Part shown: in pieces, positions 8,452-16,952 of the stretch
Numbering within the stretch: position 1 is the stretch's first letter
How the letters are laid out: each line of letters opens with the position of its first letter
Assembly: GCA_003162635.1 (NCBI GenBank)
Contig: PMNE01000030.1
Location: 144,889-189,555 of the forward strand
DNA length: 44,667 bases
From: Ignavibacteriota bacterium
Lineage (GTDB): Bacteria; Bacteroidota; Ignavibacteria; UBA10030; UBA6906
Direction of reading: 5' to 3'
The notes under the pieces: generated by a model
Database searches by the model: none
What the model saw: the letters and a program-made list of their open reading frames with translations, nothing else
What the model was told of the DNA's origin: nothing
Translations under genes and position numbers: made by a program

Positions 8452-9497
8452 CAACGGAACAGATACGTGCTGTTGATCCCCGCGGAATGTATGACCTGAT
8501 CAGGAATTTTCCGACCCAGGTGCGTGAAGCAGTCGCCATCGGCACCTCCGCAACGATCTCGCTCCGGGCCAAAGGGATCGAACAGATCGTCTTGTGCGGT
8601 CTCGGTGGATCGGCGATCGCCGGGGATCTTCTCCGCAGCTACCTCGCGGACGAATTGAAGGTCCCCTTCCTCGTGAACCGGGCCTATGCACTCCCCCGGT
8701 TTGTCGGCCCGAAAACATTGGTGATCATCTCCAGCTATTCCGGCAACACCGAGGAAACGAACACTGCCCATCGCGAAGCCATCAAGAGGAAAGCGAAGAT
8801 TCTCTGCATCACGTCGGGGGGAACGACAGCGAGACTCGCGAAGGCGCGCCGATCTTCTCTCATCATCGTTCCGGGCGGCCTCCCGCCGCGCGCCGCGCTC
8901 GGATATTCTTTCTTCCCCCTCCTTCTTGCATTGACAAGAATGGGATTCATCAAGAGCAAGTTCCGGGACATCAAAGAGACCATCGCCCTTCTTGAGGTGA
9001 AATCCGCCCTGTACGCGCAACCCGACGGCATCGATAACCTCCCCCGCACGCTTGCCGAGCAGCTGCGCCACCGTCTTGGCGTTGTCTATTCCTCCACCGA
9101 AAGATTCGACAGCGTGAACACGCGCTGGAGGGGACAGATCGCGGAGAATGCCAAGTCGCTTGCGTTCGGACACGTGCTTCCCGAAATGAACCACAACGAG
9201 CTCGTGGGATGGAAGGTCCTGAAGGAACAAATGCAGGAGATGCAGGTGTTCTTCCTGCGTGACAAGCAAGACCATCGAAGAATCAGCATCCGGATGGATA
9301 TTACCAGGGGGATGATCGCCCAACACACATCTCACGTGACCGAAGTCTGGAGCGAAGGGTCGTCCCTCCTGGCCCGCATCTTCTCGTTACTCTACCTCGG
9401 CGACTGGATGAGCTTCTACCTTGCCGTGCTCCATGGGGAAGACCCCATGCCGGTTGCCGTCATCGACCATTTGAAGCAGGAATTGGCCAAGGTATGA
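8448..9497 (+). CDS. Bifunctional phosphoglucose/phosphomannose isomerase
   Basis: The 349-residue SIS-fold enzyme should interconvert fructose-6-phosphate with glucose-6-phosphate and mannose-6-phosphate. It has CGLGGSAIAGD near residue 50, the sugar-phosphate loop ISSYSGNTEET near 105, PPRAALGYSFFPLL and the C-terminal EMNHNELVGW, the pattern of the bifunctional PGI/PMI family rather than classical Pgi. It overlaps ptsI and the following micro-ORF by 4 nt each, linking PTS phosphotransfer with hexose-phosphate metabolism. Dual activity is known for the family and not shown for this protein. Confidence 0.88.
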   Translation: MTTEQIRAVDPRGMYDLIRNFPTQVREAVAIGTSATISLRAKGIEQIVLCGLGGSAIAGDLLRSYLADELKVPFLVNRAYALPRFVGPKTLVIISSYSGNTEETNTAHREAIKRKAKILCITSGGTTARLAKARRSSLIIVPGGLPPRAALGYSFFPLLLALTRMGFIKSKFRDIKETIALLEVKSALYAQPDGIDNLPRTLAEQLRHRLGVVYSSTERFDSVNTRWRGQIAENAKSLAFGHVLPEMNHNELVGWKVLKEQMQEMQVFFLRDKQDHRRISIRMDITRGMIAQHTSHVTEVWSEGSSLLARIFSLLYLGDWMSFYLAVLHGEDPMPVAVIDHLKQELAKV

Positions 9498-9589
9498 CCC
9501 GACAACAGAAAATTGCCGTCGTCGTCGCGCTCCTGACGCTGGGGCTCATAGTTTTTGTCACGGTATTCCGGAACGGCACGTCCTGGTAA
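9494..9589 (+). CDS. Putative 31-residue single-span membrane micro-protein
   Basis: An ATG overlapping the PGI/PMI stop as ATGA opens a 31-codon frame ending in TAA at 9589. The peptide has a short basic N-terminus (MTRQQK), one hydrophobic stretch IAVVVALLTLGLIVFVTVF long enough to cross a membrane, and a short tail RNGTSW. The coupling, the membrane-protein composition and the fact that it fills the gap before the next gene all favour a real gene, but I recognise no family. It could also be a coupling device carrying ribosomes toward the outer-membrane gene at 9643. Confidence 0.5.
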   Translation: MTRQQKIAVVVALLTLGLIVFVTVFRNGTSW

Positions 9590-9642
9590 TGCTCTTCCGT
9601 GCGGGCCGGCAACGGCCCGCCGGAGCCGACAAAGGATCTGCG

Positions 9643-12495
9643 ATGAGACGGTTTCTGCGGCTGCTACCCTTCTTCCTTCTCCCCTCATTTTTCGGCCCTG
9701 TACCTGCCGGAGCCCAATTTTTCTGGTTCGGGCACAACAAAGTGCAGTACACCGATTTTCAGTGGCGCGTCCTGACCACCGAGCATTTCGATATCTACTT
9801 CTACCCCGAAATGCAGGGGCTGGCCGAGCAGGGAGCCGCCCTGGCGGAGGAGAGCTACGCCGTTCTGCAGACCCGTTTCAATTACGCCCTCGGTGGCCGC
9901 GTCCCGCTCATCTTCTACAGCTCACACTTGCACTTCGAACAGACCAATACCACCAGTGGTTTCATTCCCGAGGGGGTGGGAGGGTTCTTCGAATATCTCA
10001 AGGGACGGGTAGTCATCCCGGCCGACGGATCCATTGCACACTTCCGCCACGTCATTCGCCATGAACTTGTTCACGTCTTCATGACTGCCAAGCTCATGCA
10101 CGTTCTCTCCGACCACCGCAAAACGGCCGACCGCATGCCTCCGCTCTGGTTCACGGAGGGTCTCGCCGAATACTGGTCCACGGCGTGGGATGACCAGGCA
10201 GAAATGGTGTTGCGCGACCTGGTGCTGAACGGCAACGCAACGGGACTGGACAACATGGAGAGAATCTCAGGGACGTTTCTCATGTACAAGGAAGGGCAGA
10301 TTGCCCTTCAATTCCTCTCCCGAACCTACGGCGAGGACAAGATTCTGCTTCTGATGGAGAACTTCTGGAAGGACCCCTCCTTCCAGGAAGTTTTCAGGAT
10401 CACGACCGGGAAGAGTTTCCAGGAGTTCGACGAAGAATGGTTGTACGCCCTGAAGAAACAGTACTTCCCCCTTCTGGCCCGCAACGATGAACCCGGAAGG
10501 GCGGCGCGGAACATCGTCGAGGAAGGATTCAATTCCAAGCCCGTCGTTTTCGAAACAGACTCGGAACGAACCGTCTACTTCATTGGCAATAGGACCGGCT
10601 ACACCGGCATTTATGCCAAGCGCCTCGACAGCACGGACCAGCAATCCCCTGCCGTCAATGTCATCGAGGGAGAACGAACCGACGAACTGGAAGCGTTTCA
10701 TCCTCTCCAGGGGCGTATCGACATCTCCCCGGCGGGTCGGCCGAATGGCCGACCGGTCCGGCTTGCGTTCGTCACGAAGAGCGGAGAGAATGACGCACTT
10801 CACATCGCCGACATACGATCGGGTGAGATCGTTGCGACATATAAATTCGCAACGCTCGTCAGCATCGGTTCGGTATCATGGTCCCCGACCGGGGATTCAC
10901 TTGCTTTCTCGGCGATCGATAAAGGGGGACGGAGCGATCTCTACATCTTTACTCCCGCTACGGAGGAACTGCGGCGACTGACCGACGATAGCTACGACGA
11001 CCGCGACCCTGCCTGGTCTCCCGACGGCAGAACGATCGCTTTTGCATCCGACCGAACCCCGTACGGAAAAGATGGGACATATAACCTCTTCCTCTACGAT
11101 CTCCCCTCCGGCCGTGTGGAATATCTCACGTACGGGAAAGAATCCACCGGTTCTCCTGCCTGGTCGAAAGACGGTTCACGGATCGCGTTCACATCGGACC
11201 TCGACGGCGTGCAGAACATTTGGGTGATCGACATGAGGCGCTCCCCTGTCCGGGGAGTCCGCAGCATGTCCCGCCTCACCCGTTTCACGACGTCGGCATT
11301 CGACCCTGCCTGGACGATCTCGGGGGGTCTCGTCTTCACCGCATTCGAAAAGCTCAGCTTCCGCATCAAGGAGATTCCCAACGTGATGGCGGTCATCGAC
11401 ACGTCCGGCGATGTCCGGATCATCGACCTTTTCGGGAAAGACAAGCCGTGGGAACCTTCGACACTTGCGGGATCGACGTCTGTGAAGACTCTCCCTTACC
11501 GGGGAGAGTACAGTCTCGACATTGCGGAAAGCGCGATTTCCACTGATCCGGTCTTCGGCACGTCGGGCGGGGCCATTGTAGCGCTCAGCGATCTTCTCGG
11601 CAATGACCAGTATTATTTCCTCCTTTACAACACCGCGGAGACGCAAGCCGATTTTCTCTCAAGCTTTAACGTTGCAATCTCGCGGGCATCGCTGGGACAA
11701 CGGACAAACTATGCTTATGGCATTTACCGTTTCAGCGGTCGGCGATATGACCTGACGGTGCAGGACGACTACTTTTACGAACGGGTGCACGGCGGGTATT
11801 TTTCGCTCAGCTTTCCCCTCAGCAAATTCCAACGGATCGAGACGGGGGCAAGTCTCAGCAGTTCGACGCGGGACCTCCAGGGAAGTCTGCCCGAACGGCG
11901 CGCGTTGCTCCTCTCCAACTCGATCTCCTTCACACACGACAATTCGCTGTGGGGTCCAACCGGTCCGCTCGACGGCACCGTGTTCAACCTGACTCTCGCA
12001 TACACGTCGGACATACAGTATTCCAACGTCAACTACTACAGCATCATCGCCGACTATCGGCATTATCTCCGACTTGCGACACGAAGCGCATTCGCCTCCC
12101 GGTTTTGGTTGTTCTACAATGACGGGCAGGAGTCGCGGCGATTCGTCATGGGGGGAAGCTGGGACCTTCGTGGGTGGCCACGCTGGTCGATCCGGGGCGA
12201 AAAGCTCTGGCTCACAAGTCAGGAGCTTCGCTTCCCCATGCTGGATGAACTGGGGATGCTCTTCCCCTTCGGCGGTCTTTCGTTTATGTCGTTCCGCGGT
12301 GCGCTCTTTGTCGATGCCGGCGGCGCATGGGATAACCAATACACGGAGACTCTCGGCAGCATTGGCGGCGGGATACGCTTCAATCTTGCCGGTGCCTTGG
12401 TCCTTCGTTTCGACGTCGGCAAGCGGATCGAGGATAATTTCCACCGGCTGCAGACCGGGATTTTCCAACAATTTTTCTTTGGGTGGGATTTCTGA
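9643..12495 (+). CDS. Exported zinc-peptidase-like / TolB-propeller / outer-membrane barrel protein
   Basis: The 950-residue protein begins with a signal peptide ending near VPAGAQ. Residues about 25-280 resemble a gluzincin peptidase: RHELVHVF with H140, E141 and H144, then WFTEGLAEYW with E172 as likely third zinc ligand. Residues about 400-530 carry TolB/PD40 propeller repeats (SWSPTGDSLAFS, AWSPDGRTIAFASD, AWSKDGSRIAFTSD). The remainder, about 640-950, is rich in alternating aromatic strands and ends with Phe like an outer-membrane barrel. The ATG at 9643 has an AAAGGAT SD and starts the signal peptide; the upstream in-frame ATG at 9589 adds a non-signal stretch. Substrate and activity are unknown. 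Confidence 0.85.
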   Translation: MRRFLRLLPFFLLPSFFGPVPAGAQFFWFGHNKVQYTDFQWRVLTTEHFDIYFYPEMQGLAEQGAALAEESYAVLQTRFNYALGGRVPLIFYSSHLHFEQTNTTSGFIPEGVGGFFEYLKGRVVIPADGSIAHFRHVIRHELVHVFMTAKLMHVLSDHRKTADRMPPLWFTEGLAEYWSTAWDDQAEMVLRDLVLNGNATGLDNMERISGTFLMYKEGQIALQFLSRTYGEDKILLLMENFWKDPSFQEVFRITTGKSFQEFDEEWLYALKKQYFPLLARNDEPGRAARNIVEEGFNSKPVVFETDSERTVYFIGNRTGYTGIYAKRLDSTDQQSPAVNVIEGERTDELEAFHPLQGRIDISPAGRPNGRPVRLAFVTKSGENDALHIADIRSGEIVATYKFATLVSIGSVSWSPTGDSLAFSAIDKGGRSDLYIFTPATEELRRLTDDSYDDRDPAWSPDGRTIAFASDRTPYGKDGTYNLFLYDLPSGRVEYLTYGKESTGSPAWSKDGSRIAFTSDLDGVQNIWVIDMRRSPVRGVRSMSRLTRFTTSAFDPAWTISGGLVFTAFEKLSFRIKEIPNVMAVIDTSGDVRIIDLFGKDKPWEPSTLAGSTSVKTLPYRGEYSLDIAESAISTDPVFGTSGGAIVALSDLLGNDQYYFLLYNTAETQADFLSSFNVAISRASLGQRTNYAYGIYRFSGRRYDLTVQDDYFYERVHGGYFSLSFPLSKFQRIETGASLSSSTRDLQGSLPERRALLLSNSISFTHDNSLWGPTGPLDGTVFNLTLAYTSDIQYSNVNYYSIIADYRHYLRLATRSAFASRFWLFYNDGQESRRFVMGGSWDLRGWPRWSIRGEKLWLTSQELRFPMLDELGMLFPFGGLSFMSFRGALFVDAGGAWDNQYTETLGSIGGGIRFNLAGALVLRFDVGKRIEDNFHRLQTGIFQQFFFGWDF

Positions 12496-13640
12496 TGCGC
12501 CATTGGCAGTTCATCGCCGCCGCGCTGCTGCTTCTCTCCGGCTGTGGCGGTCTCCGGCTTGACCGCGCGCCCGTCCCGCGCCCCGACGATTGGCCGACGC
12601 TCGCACGGAACGCGGAGAGAGAAGCATCCGTCCCGGCTCCCCTGCCGCCGCCGCTGCGCAGGATATGGGCGGAAGATGTCTCTGCGGGAATCGGGAGCGG
12701 GTCTCCCGTGGTCGTCGGGGGAATCCTCTTCGTGGGGACGCAGAGGGGTGAACTGTGCGCATTCGATCCCCGCACGGGCGACCGTATCGGCGGAAGCCGC
12801 TTCGGCGAATCCATCGAGGGGAGTCCGGTCATCGATTCGAACCTGGCGTTGATCCCCCTTTCGAATGCGCGGGAGTCACTGGTCGCCTTCAACCTGGTGA
12901 AGGGAATAGCGCAATGGAAAATGAAGTGCGGAGATATTGAAGTCTCACCCCTTCTTTTCGGCGGCAGACTGTATTTTGGCAACACACAAGGAACATTCTT
13001 CTGCATTGAACCACGGTCAGGTAAACAGCTCTGGTCATTCGCATTCCCATCGAATGAGAAGCGTTGGGGAATTCATTCCTCTGCGGCGACGGATGGCACT
13101 ATCATCGTTTTCGGCGCCGACAATGGAACTGTCTACGCACTACACCCGGTCGACGGCCATCTTTTGTGGAAACACGAGACAGGTGCCCCCATCTCCTCCC
13201 CATTGCTCGCTTCTCACGGCACGGTGTTCGTCTGCAACAGGAACGGTTCGGCGATCGCACTCGACGCCGCTACCGGAACCGTGGCGTGGCAGTGTACCCT
13301 CGATGCACCCGTGTTCGCCCATGCCGTCGTCCTCGACAGCATTCTTGTCGTCGGGACGGCAGCCGGGACTCTGAGCGGACTTGACCGCCGGACAGGCCAC
13401 TGCATGTGGCGGAGCGCACTTGACGGCCCCATTGCAGCGGGCGGTGCTGTGACCGGTGACATCCTGTATATCGGAACGCTCGCGAAGCATCTCTATGCCG
13501 TTCGGGTGGGAGATGGCCGGATCCTCTGGAGGGAAGAAGTCGGGGGACGCGTCCGAACACCCCCCATCATCGCGGGGGGCCGCCTCATTGTTGCAACGGA
13601 CGACCGGTCGGTGACAGCATTCGGCCCGGGCGAGCCATGA
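12495..13640 (+). CDS. BamB-like PQQ beta-propeller lipoprotein
   Basis: The 381-residue protein starts with a lipoprotein signal: hydrophobic residues up to LSGC, with C17 as the lipidation site. The rest is a string of PQQ-type propeller blades, each with a GGILFVGTQRGELCAFD-like core and a Trp-ending strand (GTVYALHPVDGHLLW, GTVAWQC). BamB has this architecture and helps insert outer-membrane barrels, so a scaffold role at the outer membrane is reasonable, but identity with BamB is not proven. The ATG at 12495 shares its A with the preceding TGA stop and follows a GGTGGG SD. The next gene overlaps by 4 nt. Confidence 0.85.
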   Translation: MRHWQFIAAALLLLSGCGGLRLDRAPVPRPDDWPTLARNAEREASVPAPLPPPLRRIWAEDVSAGIGSGSPVVVGGILFVGTQRGELCAFDPRTGDRIGGSRFGESIEGSPVIDSNLALIPLSNARESLVAFNLVKGIAQWKMKCGDIEVSPLLFGGRLYFGNTQGTFFCIEPRSGKQLWSFAFPSNEKRWGIHSSAATDGTIIVFGADNGTVYALHPVDGHLLWKHETGAPISSPLLASHGTVFVCNRNGSAIALDAATGTVAWQCTLDAPVFAHAVVLDSILVVGTAAGTLSGLDRRTGHCMWRSALDGPIAAGGAVTGDILYIGTLAKHLYAVRVGDGRILWREEVGGRVRTPPIIAGGRLIVATDDRSVTAFGPGEP

Positions 13641-14422
13641 CAACGAGACGCATTGTCGGTCTGATCGCCCTCTTTGTGGCTGCGGCCACCGCGCCTACGG
13701 TGACGACCGGAAGCACTGGAGGCACACGGTATGCTTCTGTCATGATCACCACGGGGGCGGACTCTGCCTGGCTCGTTCTTGACTCCGTCCGCGTGGGAAC
13801 AACTCCCTTTGCATCCGATTCTGTTGCGCCGGGGAGGCATATTGTGCGGCTCGTGCCGTTCGACATCCTCTCATGGCTGACGACACCGGTCGTTGACACG
13901 GTGGATATTGCCCCTGGTGAACACCGCCAGCTTCGCTACACCATGCCGGGAGGGATCGCGTTGCTCACCGAACCATCGGGGGCGAATGTCATGGTCCGTG
14001 ATTCGCTGATCGGTCAAACCCCTCTCCTTCTTTCCTCCTCCGGTTCGCCCACTCCGGATAGTCTGAACATCTCAAAGGAAGGATACAGCAGCATGTCCCT
14101 CCCGTTCCCTTCCGGGGGAGGCCTCGTTTGCCGAATCGCACTGAAGAGGGCTGGAACCAATTGCGAAAACCCGATGATCAAAGATGAAAACATCAACAGG
14201 AGTCCGGCGCGGCTTCTCTTCTGGGGAGGGGTGACGATTGCCGCAGGTTTTGCCGCTGCTTATTTGAAGATTCGGGCAGATGGGAAATCAACCGCATACC
14301 AGACAACGGGAGATCCCGACGCGCTTGCCGCCATGAGGCGACTCGACCGGGGAGCCGGCGTGTCGTTTGCACTGACGGAGATTTGTTTCGCGTTTCTGAC
14401 CTATTTCCTCCTTATCGACTGA
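13637..14422 (+). CDS. PEGA-domain membrane protein
   Basis: The 261-residue protein has an N-terminal signal or anchor, then two PEGA-like beta-sandwich modules: about residues 33-72 (DSAWLVLDSVRVGTTPF) and 104-135 (LTEPSGANVMVRDSLIGQTP). PEGA modules are surface or periplasmic binding modules. The C-terminal part has two hydrophobic segments, LLFWGGVTIAAGFAAAYL and FALTEICFAFLTYFLL, near the end. The start overlaps the BamB-like stop as ATGA and it is the last gene of the operon. It may anchor the upstream envelope proteins, which is inference from position. Confidence 0.75.
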   Translation: MTTRRIVGLIALFVAAATAPTVTTGSTGGTRYASVMITTGADSAWLVLDSVRVGTTPFASDSVAPGRHIVRLVPFDILSWLTTPVVDTVDIAPGEHRQLRYTMPGGIALLTEPSGANVMVRDSLIGQTPLLLSSSGSPTPDSLNISKEGYSSMSLPFPSGGGLVCRIALKRAGTNCENPMIKDENINRSPARLLFWGGVTIAAGFAAAYLKIRADGKSTAYQTTGDPDALAAMRRLDRGAGVSFALTEICFAFLTYFLLID

Positions 14423-14634
14423 CGAGATCTTGGACAGAAACACCCATTCGGCTCTGAAAAGCGGCAAGAGACGCAACGCCGATCCTCCCTGAGGGGAAGG
14501 GGAGCGTCCTCTCCCCGGGCTTGTTCGTGCGGACCTGAGAAAGGCACGTGGGAGAAGGGCGGGCATGGCGAAGAAGGCCTTTGAAGGGCGCACGGAGCAT
14601 TCCTCTTGCGCAATCCGATTGTTCGTGGGCAACC
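14423..14634. other. Intergenic stretch after the envelope operon
   Basis: No convincing gene is present; short minus-strand frames have an arginine/serine-rich composition typical of antisense noise. A GC-rich hairpin (14499-14504 with 14511-14516, 6 bp) could impede transcription, but no T-run follows, so I do not call it an intrinsic terminator. Confidence 0.5.
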
Positions 14635-14663
14635 TTGACTTTCTTCACGTCTACGGCTATATT
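14635..14663 (+). promoter_or_regulatory. Sigma-70-like promoter of the Crp/Fnr regulator gene
   Basis: TTGACT (14635-14640) and TATATT (14658-14663) are 17 bp apart, the same hexamers and spacing as at 19757-19785. The start of transcription would be near 14670, leaving a leader of about 150 nt. That leader contains a 10-bp palindrome GTCGATCGAC (14756-14765) of unknown meaning. Confidence 0.7.
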
Positions 14664-14817
14664 TCATTAATTATGTGGATTGCTTCTCCACCTCGCGGCT
14701 GACGAGACTGCAGGGTTTCCCCGAACATGCGGTCGACTCCCAGCGTTGAGATGCTGTCGATCGACACGGCGGAAAGTTCTCGGTCGTTCGTCCGTTTCCT
14801 ACCCATCCCCCATACAT

Positions 14818-15528
14818 TTGAGTGAGGCCATTCTGAACCCGGTAGTGAAGGACGAGATAGAGTTTCTGAAAAACGTCCCCATCCTCTGCGATATGGAGCC
14901 GATGGACCTCGACACCATTTCAAAGGTTGGAGTGAGGAAGAAGTACAAAAAGGGGAGCATCATCCTTCTCGAAGAAGAAGCGGGAGCGGCGCTCTTCGTC
15001 ATAGTGTCCGGCAAGGTCAAGATTGTCCGTATGGATGATGACGGCCGGGAGGTTATCCTCTCCATTCTCGGAGAGAGCGATTTTTTCGGTGAGATGGCGA
15101 TCCTCGACGGTCTCGCACGATCCGCCAGTGTCGTTGCCATCACCAAGTCCGAACTGTTTATGATTCACCGCCGGGATTTCCTCAAGTTGCTGCACGATTT
15201 CCCCTCGGTGGCCATTGCATTGCTCAAAGAGCTGACGATGCGTCTGCGGAAAGCGGACGCACAGATCAAGAGTCTGTCCCTGAAGGACGCGTCCGGCCGT
15301 GTGGCGAATGTTGTGCTTCAGCTCGCCGACGATATTGGCAAAATTCGCAAAGGACGAGTCGAGATTGACGAACTCCCTCTCCAGCAGGACCTCGCCAACA
15401 TGGCGGGGACTTCCCGCGAGACTATATCGCGCATGATACACTCCTTCATACGTGAAGGTCACCTGGAAATCGAGCGGGGGAAGTTGATCATCAACGACTA
15501 TGAGAAGTTCAAGTCCAGGTACCTTTAA
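14818..15528 (+). CDS. Crp/Fnr-family transcription regulator
   Basis: The protein (236 residues from the chosen start) has an N-terminal cyclic-nucleotide-binding domain with the phosphate cassette FFGEMAILDGLARSASV, which keeps the Gly-Glu and Arg-Ser-Ala pattern of cAMP-binding members, and a C-terminal Crp-type winged helix with recognition helix GTSRETISRMI. The FNR cysteine cluster is absent, so ligand control by a cyclic nucleotide is more likely than an iron-sulfur cluster. No ATG lies near the expected start: the in-frame TTG at 14818 gives a normal length, and a GTG shortly after is an alternative; neither has a clear SD. Targets are unknown. Confidence 0.88.
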   Translation: MSEAILNPVVKDEIEFLKNVPILCDMEPMDLDTISKVGVRKKYKKGSIILLEEEAGAALFVIVSGKVKIVRMDDDGREVILSILGESDFFGEMAILDGLARSASVVAITKSELFMIHRRDFLKLLHDFPSVAIALLKELTMRLRKADAQIKSLSLKDASGRVANVVLQLADDIGKIRKGRVEIDELPLQQDLANMAGTSRETISRMIHSFIREGHLEIERGKLIINDYEKFKSRYL

Positions 15529-15574
15529 GCTGACAGATCCTTCATCCGTTCTTTCTTACCCGGGCCCGTGTTGC

Positions 15575-16396
15575 ATGGTTGGCAAAGCGGATCTCCATCT
15601 TCACACAACGTTTTCCGACGGGGCCCTCTCTCCCAACGATCTCATTCACCGGGTGCACAAGGCGGGACTGACGACTGTCGCCGTCACCGACCATGACAAC
15701 ACGGGCGCGATTGATGAATCCCGTGCTGCAGCCCTCTCCCTCGGCATCGAAGTGATCTCCGGGGTTGAGCTGAGCACCGTGGTGGGGGAGCAGGATATTC
15801 ATATCCTCGGGTACTTCTTTGATCACCACGACGCGGCCCTGCAGGATCATCTCGCGCTCTTCCGCGAGGAACGCCGCAAGAGAGCTGAACGGATCGTTGA
15901 GAAGCTCAATCGACTGCAAGTTCCGTTGACCCTTGAATCGGTGCTGGAACAGGCGGGGATGGGATCCGTGGGGCGGCCGCACATCGCCAATGCGCTGATG
16001 GAAGAGGGACTGACCGGCACGTATCACGAAGCGTTCTACAAGTATCTAGGTTTTGGCAAACCCGCGTACGAGAAGAAGTATCTCGTGACCCCGCAAGATG
16101 CGTTCCGGCTGATCGCCGATGCGGGGGGGCTGTCGTTCCTTGCCCATCCGGCACATGCAGTTGATGAATCGCTTCTCCGCAAGTTGATCGAAGCGGGAAT
16201 CGACGGTATTGAGGTTGTCCATCCTTCGCACACGCAGGAGCGGGTGGCGCATTACAACGGTATCGTCAGTGAGTATTATCTTCTCGCCAGCGGCGGTTCG
16301 GATTTTCACGGAGGTCGCAGCAACGACCGGGAAGTTCTCGGACGATACTTCATTTCCACTGATACTGTCACCATGATGCGACGCCGGCTTCAGTAG
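15575..16396 (+). CDS. PHP-domain phosphoesterase, RNase AM (YciV/TrpH) type
   Basis: The 273-residue protein carries the metal-binding motifs of the PHP fold in order: ADLHLHTTFSDG, VTDHDNTGA, GVELST, GRPHIANAL, FLAHPAH, VVHPSH and GSDFHGG. This order and length match the YciV/TrpH group, whose E. coli member is a 5'-to-3' exoribonuclease acting on short RNAs and 5'-ends of rRNA; the same fold in other proteins hydrolyses nucleoside bisphosphates. The ATG at 15575 places the domain right at the start; an open frame reaching back to 15500 lies within the regulator gene. It follows the Crp/Fnr gene by 46 bp. Confidence 0.85.
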   Translation: MVGKADLHLHTTFSDGALSPNDLIHRVHKAGLTTVAVTDHDNTGAIDESRAAALSLGIEVISGVELSTVVGEQDIHILGYFFDHHDAALQDHLALFREERRKRAERIVEKLNRLQVPLTLESVLEQAGMGSVGRPHIANALMEEGLTGTYHEAFYKYLGFGKPAYEKKYLVTPQDAFRLIADAGGLSFLAHPAHAVDESLLRKLIEAGIDGIEVVHPSHTQERVAHYNGIVSEYYLLASGGSDFHGGRSNDREVLGRYFISTDTVTMMRRRLQ

Positions 16397-16420
16397 CCGT
16401 TGCGCCCGGAGAAAGATCAA

Positions 16421-16912
16421 ATGATTCATACCATCGAAGGAAATCTGTCCGCACGGGGCCGTTCTTTTGCCATCGTCCTGAGCCGCTTTAACAGCCTCAT
16501 TAGTGAGGCGCTGTTGCGCGGCGCATTGGATTGCCTGGCCCGTCACGGGGCCGAGGAGAAGGACATTACCGTCATTCGTTGTCCCGGAGCTTTTGAGATT
16601 CCGCAGGTCGCGTTGCGCTTGGCGTCGGCGGGGAGTATCAATGCCGTGATCTGTCTTGGTGCTATCATCCGCGGCGATACGCCACATTTCGATTATATCG
16701 CGACGGAGGCGGCAAAGGGAGTGGCCCAGGCAGCGATGCAGACTGGGACTCCGGTGACATTTGGTATTTTGACGACAGAGACCCTTGAACAGGCGCTGGA
16801 GCGTGCCGGTGCAAAAGCAGGGAACAAGGGATGGGATGCAGCACTCTCGGCCATCGAGCTTGTTGACTTGATGCGGCAGCTCCCGGAGGGGAAAAAAGGG
16901 GCGACAACTTGA
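16421..16912 (+). CDS. ribH: 6,7-dimethyl-8-ribityllumazine synthase
   Basis: It catalyses the penultimate riboflavin step, joining the ribitylamino-pyrimidine to dihydroxybutanone phosphate to make lumazine. The 163-residue protein has SRFN near the start, [11 protein letters not shown], the phosphate/active-site segment [17 protein letters not shown] with catalytic H89, and GNKGWDAA near the end. The ATG at 16421 has a GGAGAAAG SD; an in-frame TTG at 16400 is less likely. No other riboflavin gene is nearby. Confidence 0.95.
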   Translation: MIHTIEGNLSARGRSFAIVLSRFNSLISEALLRGALDCLARHGAEEKDITVIRCPGAFEIPQVALRLASAGSINAVICLGAIIRGDTPHFDYIATEAAKGVAQAAMQTGTPVTFGILTTETLEQALERAGAKAGNKGWDAALSAIELVDLMRQLPEGKKGATT

Positions 16913-16952
16913 CTGAAACGACGGGACCGCATGGAGCGGTTCCCGACCGACG

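Noticed and set aside
14499-14516. Hairpin after the PEGA gene as a terminator
   Set aside because: The 6-bp stem is followed by GGGC, not T-rich sequence.
14288-14667. Minus-strand open frames in the gap before the Crp/Fnr gene
   Set aside because: Their Arg/Ser/Pro-rich composition, lack of SD and overlap with the PEGA gene end mark them as chance frames.
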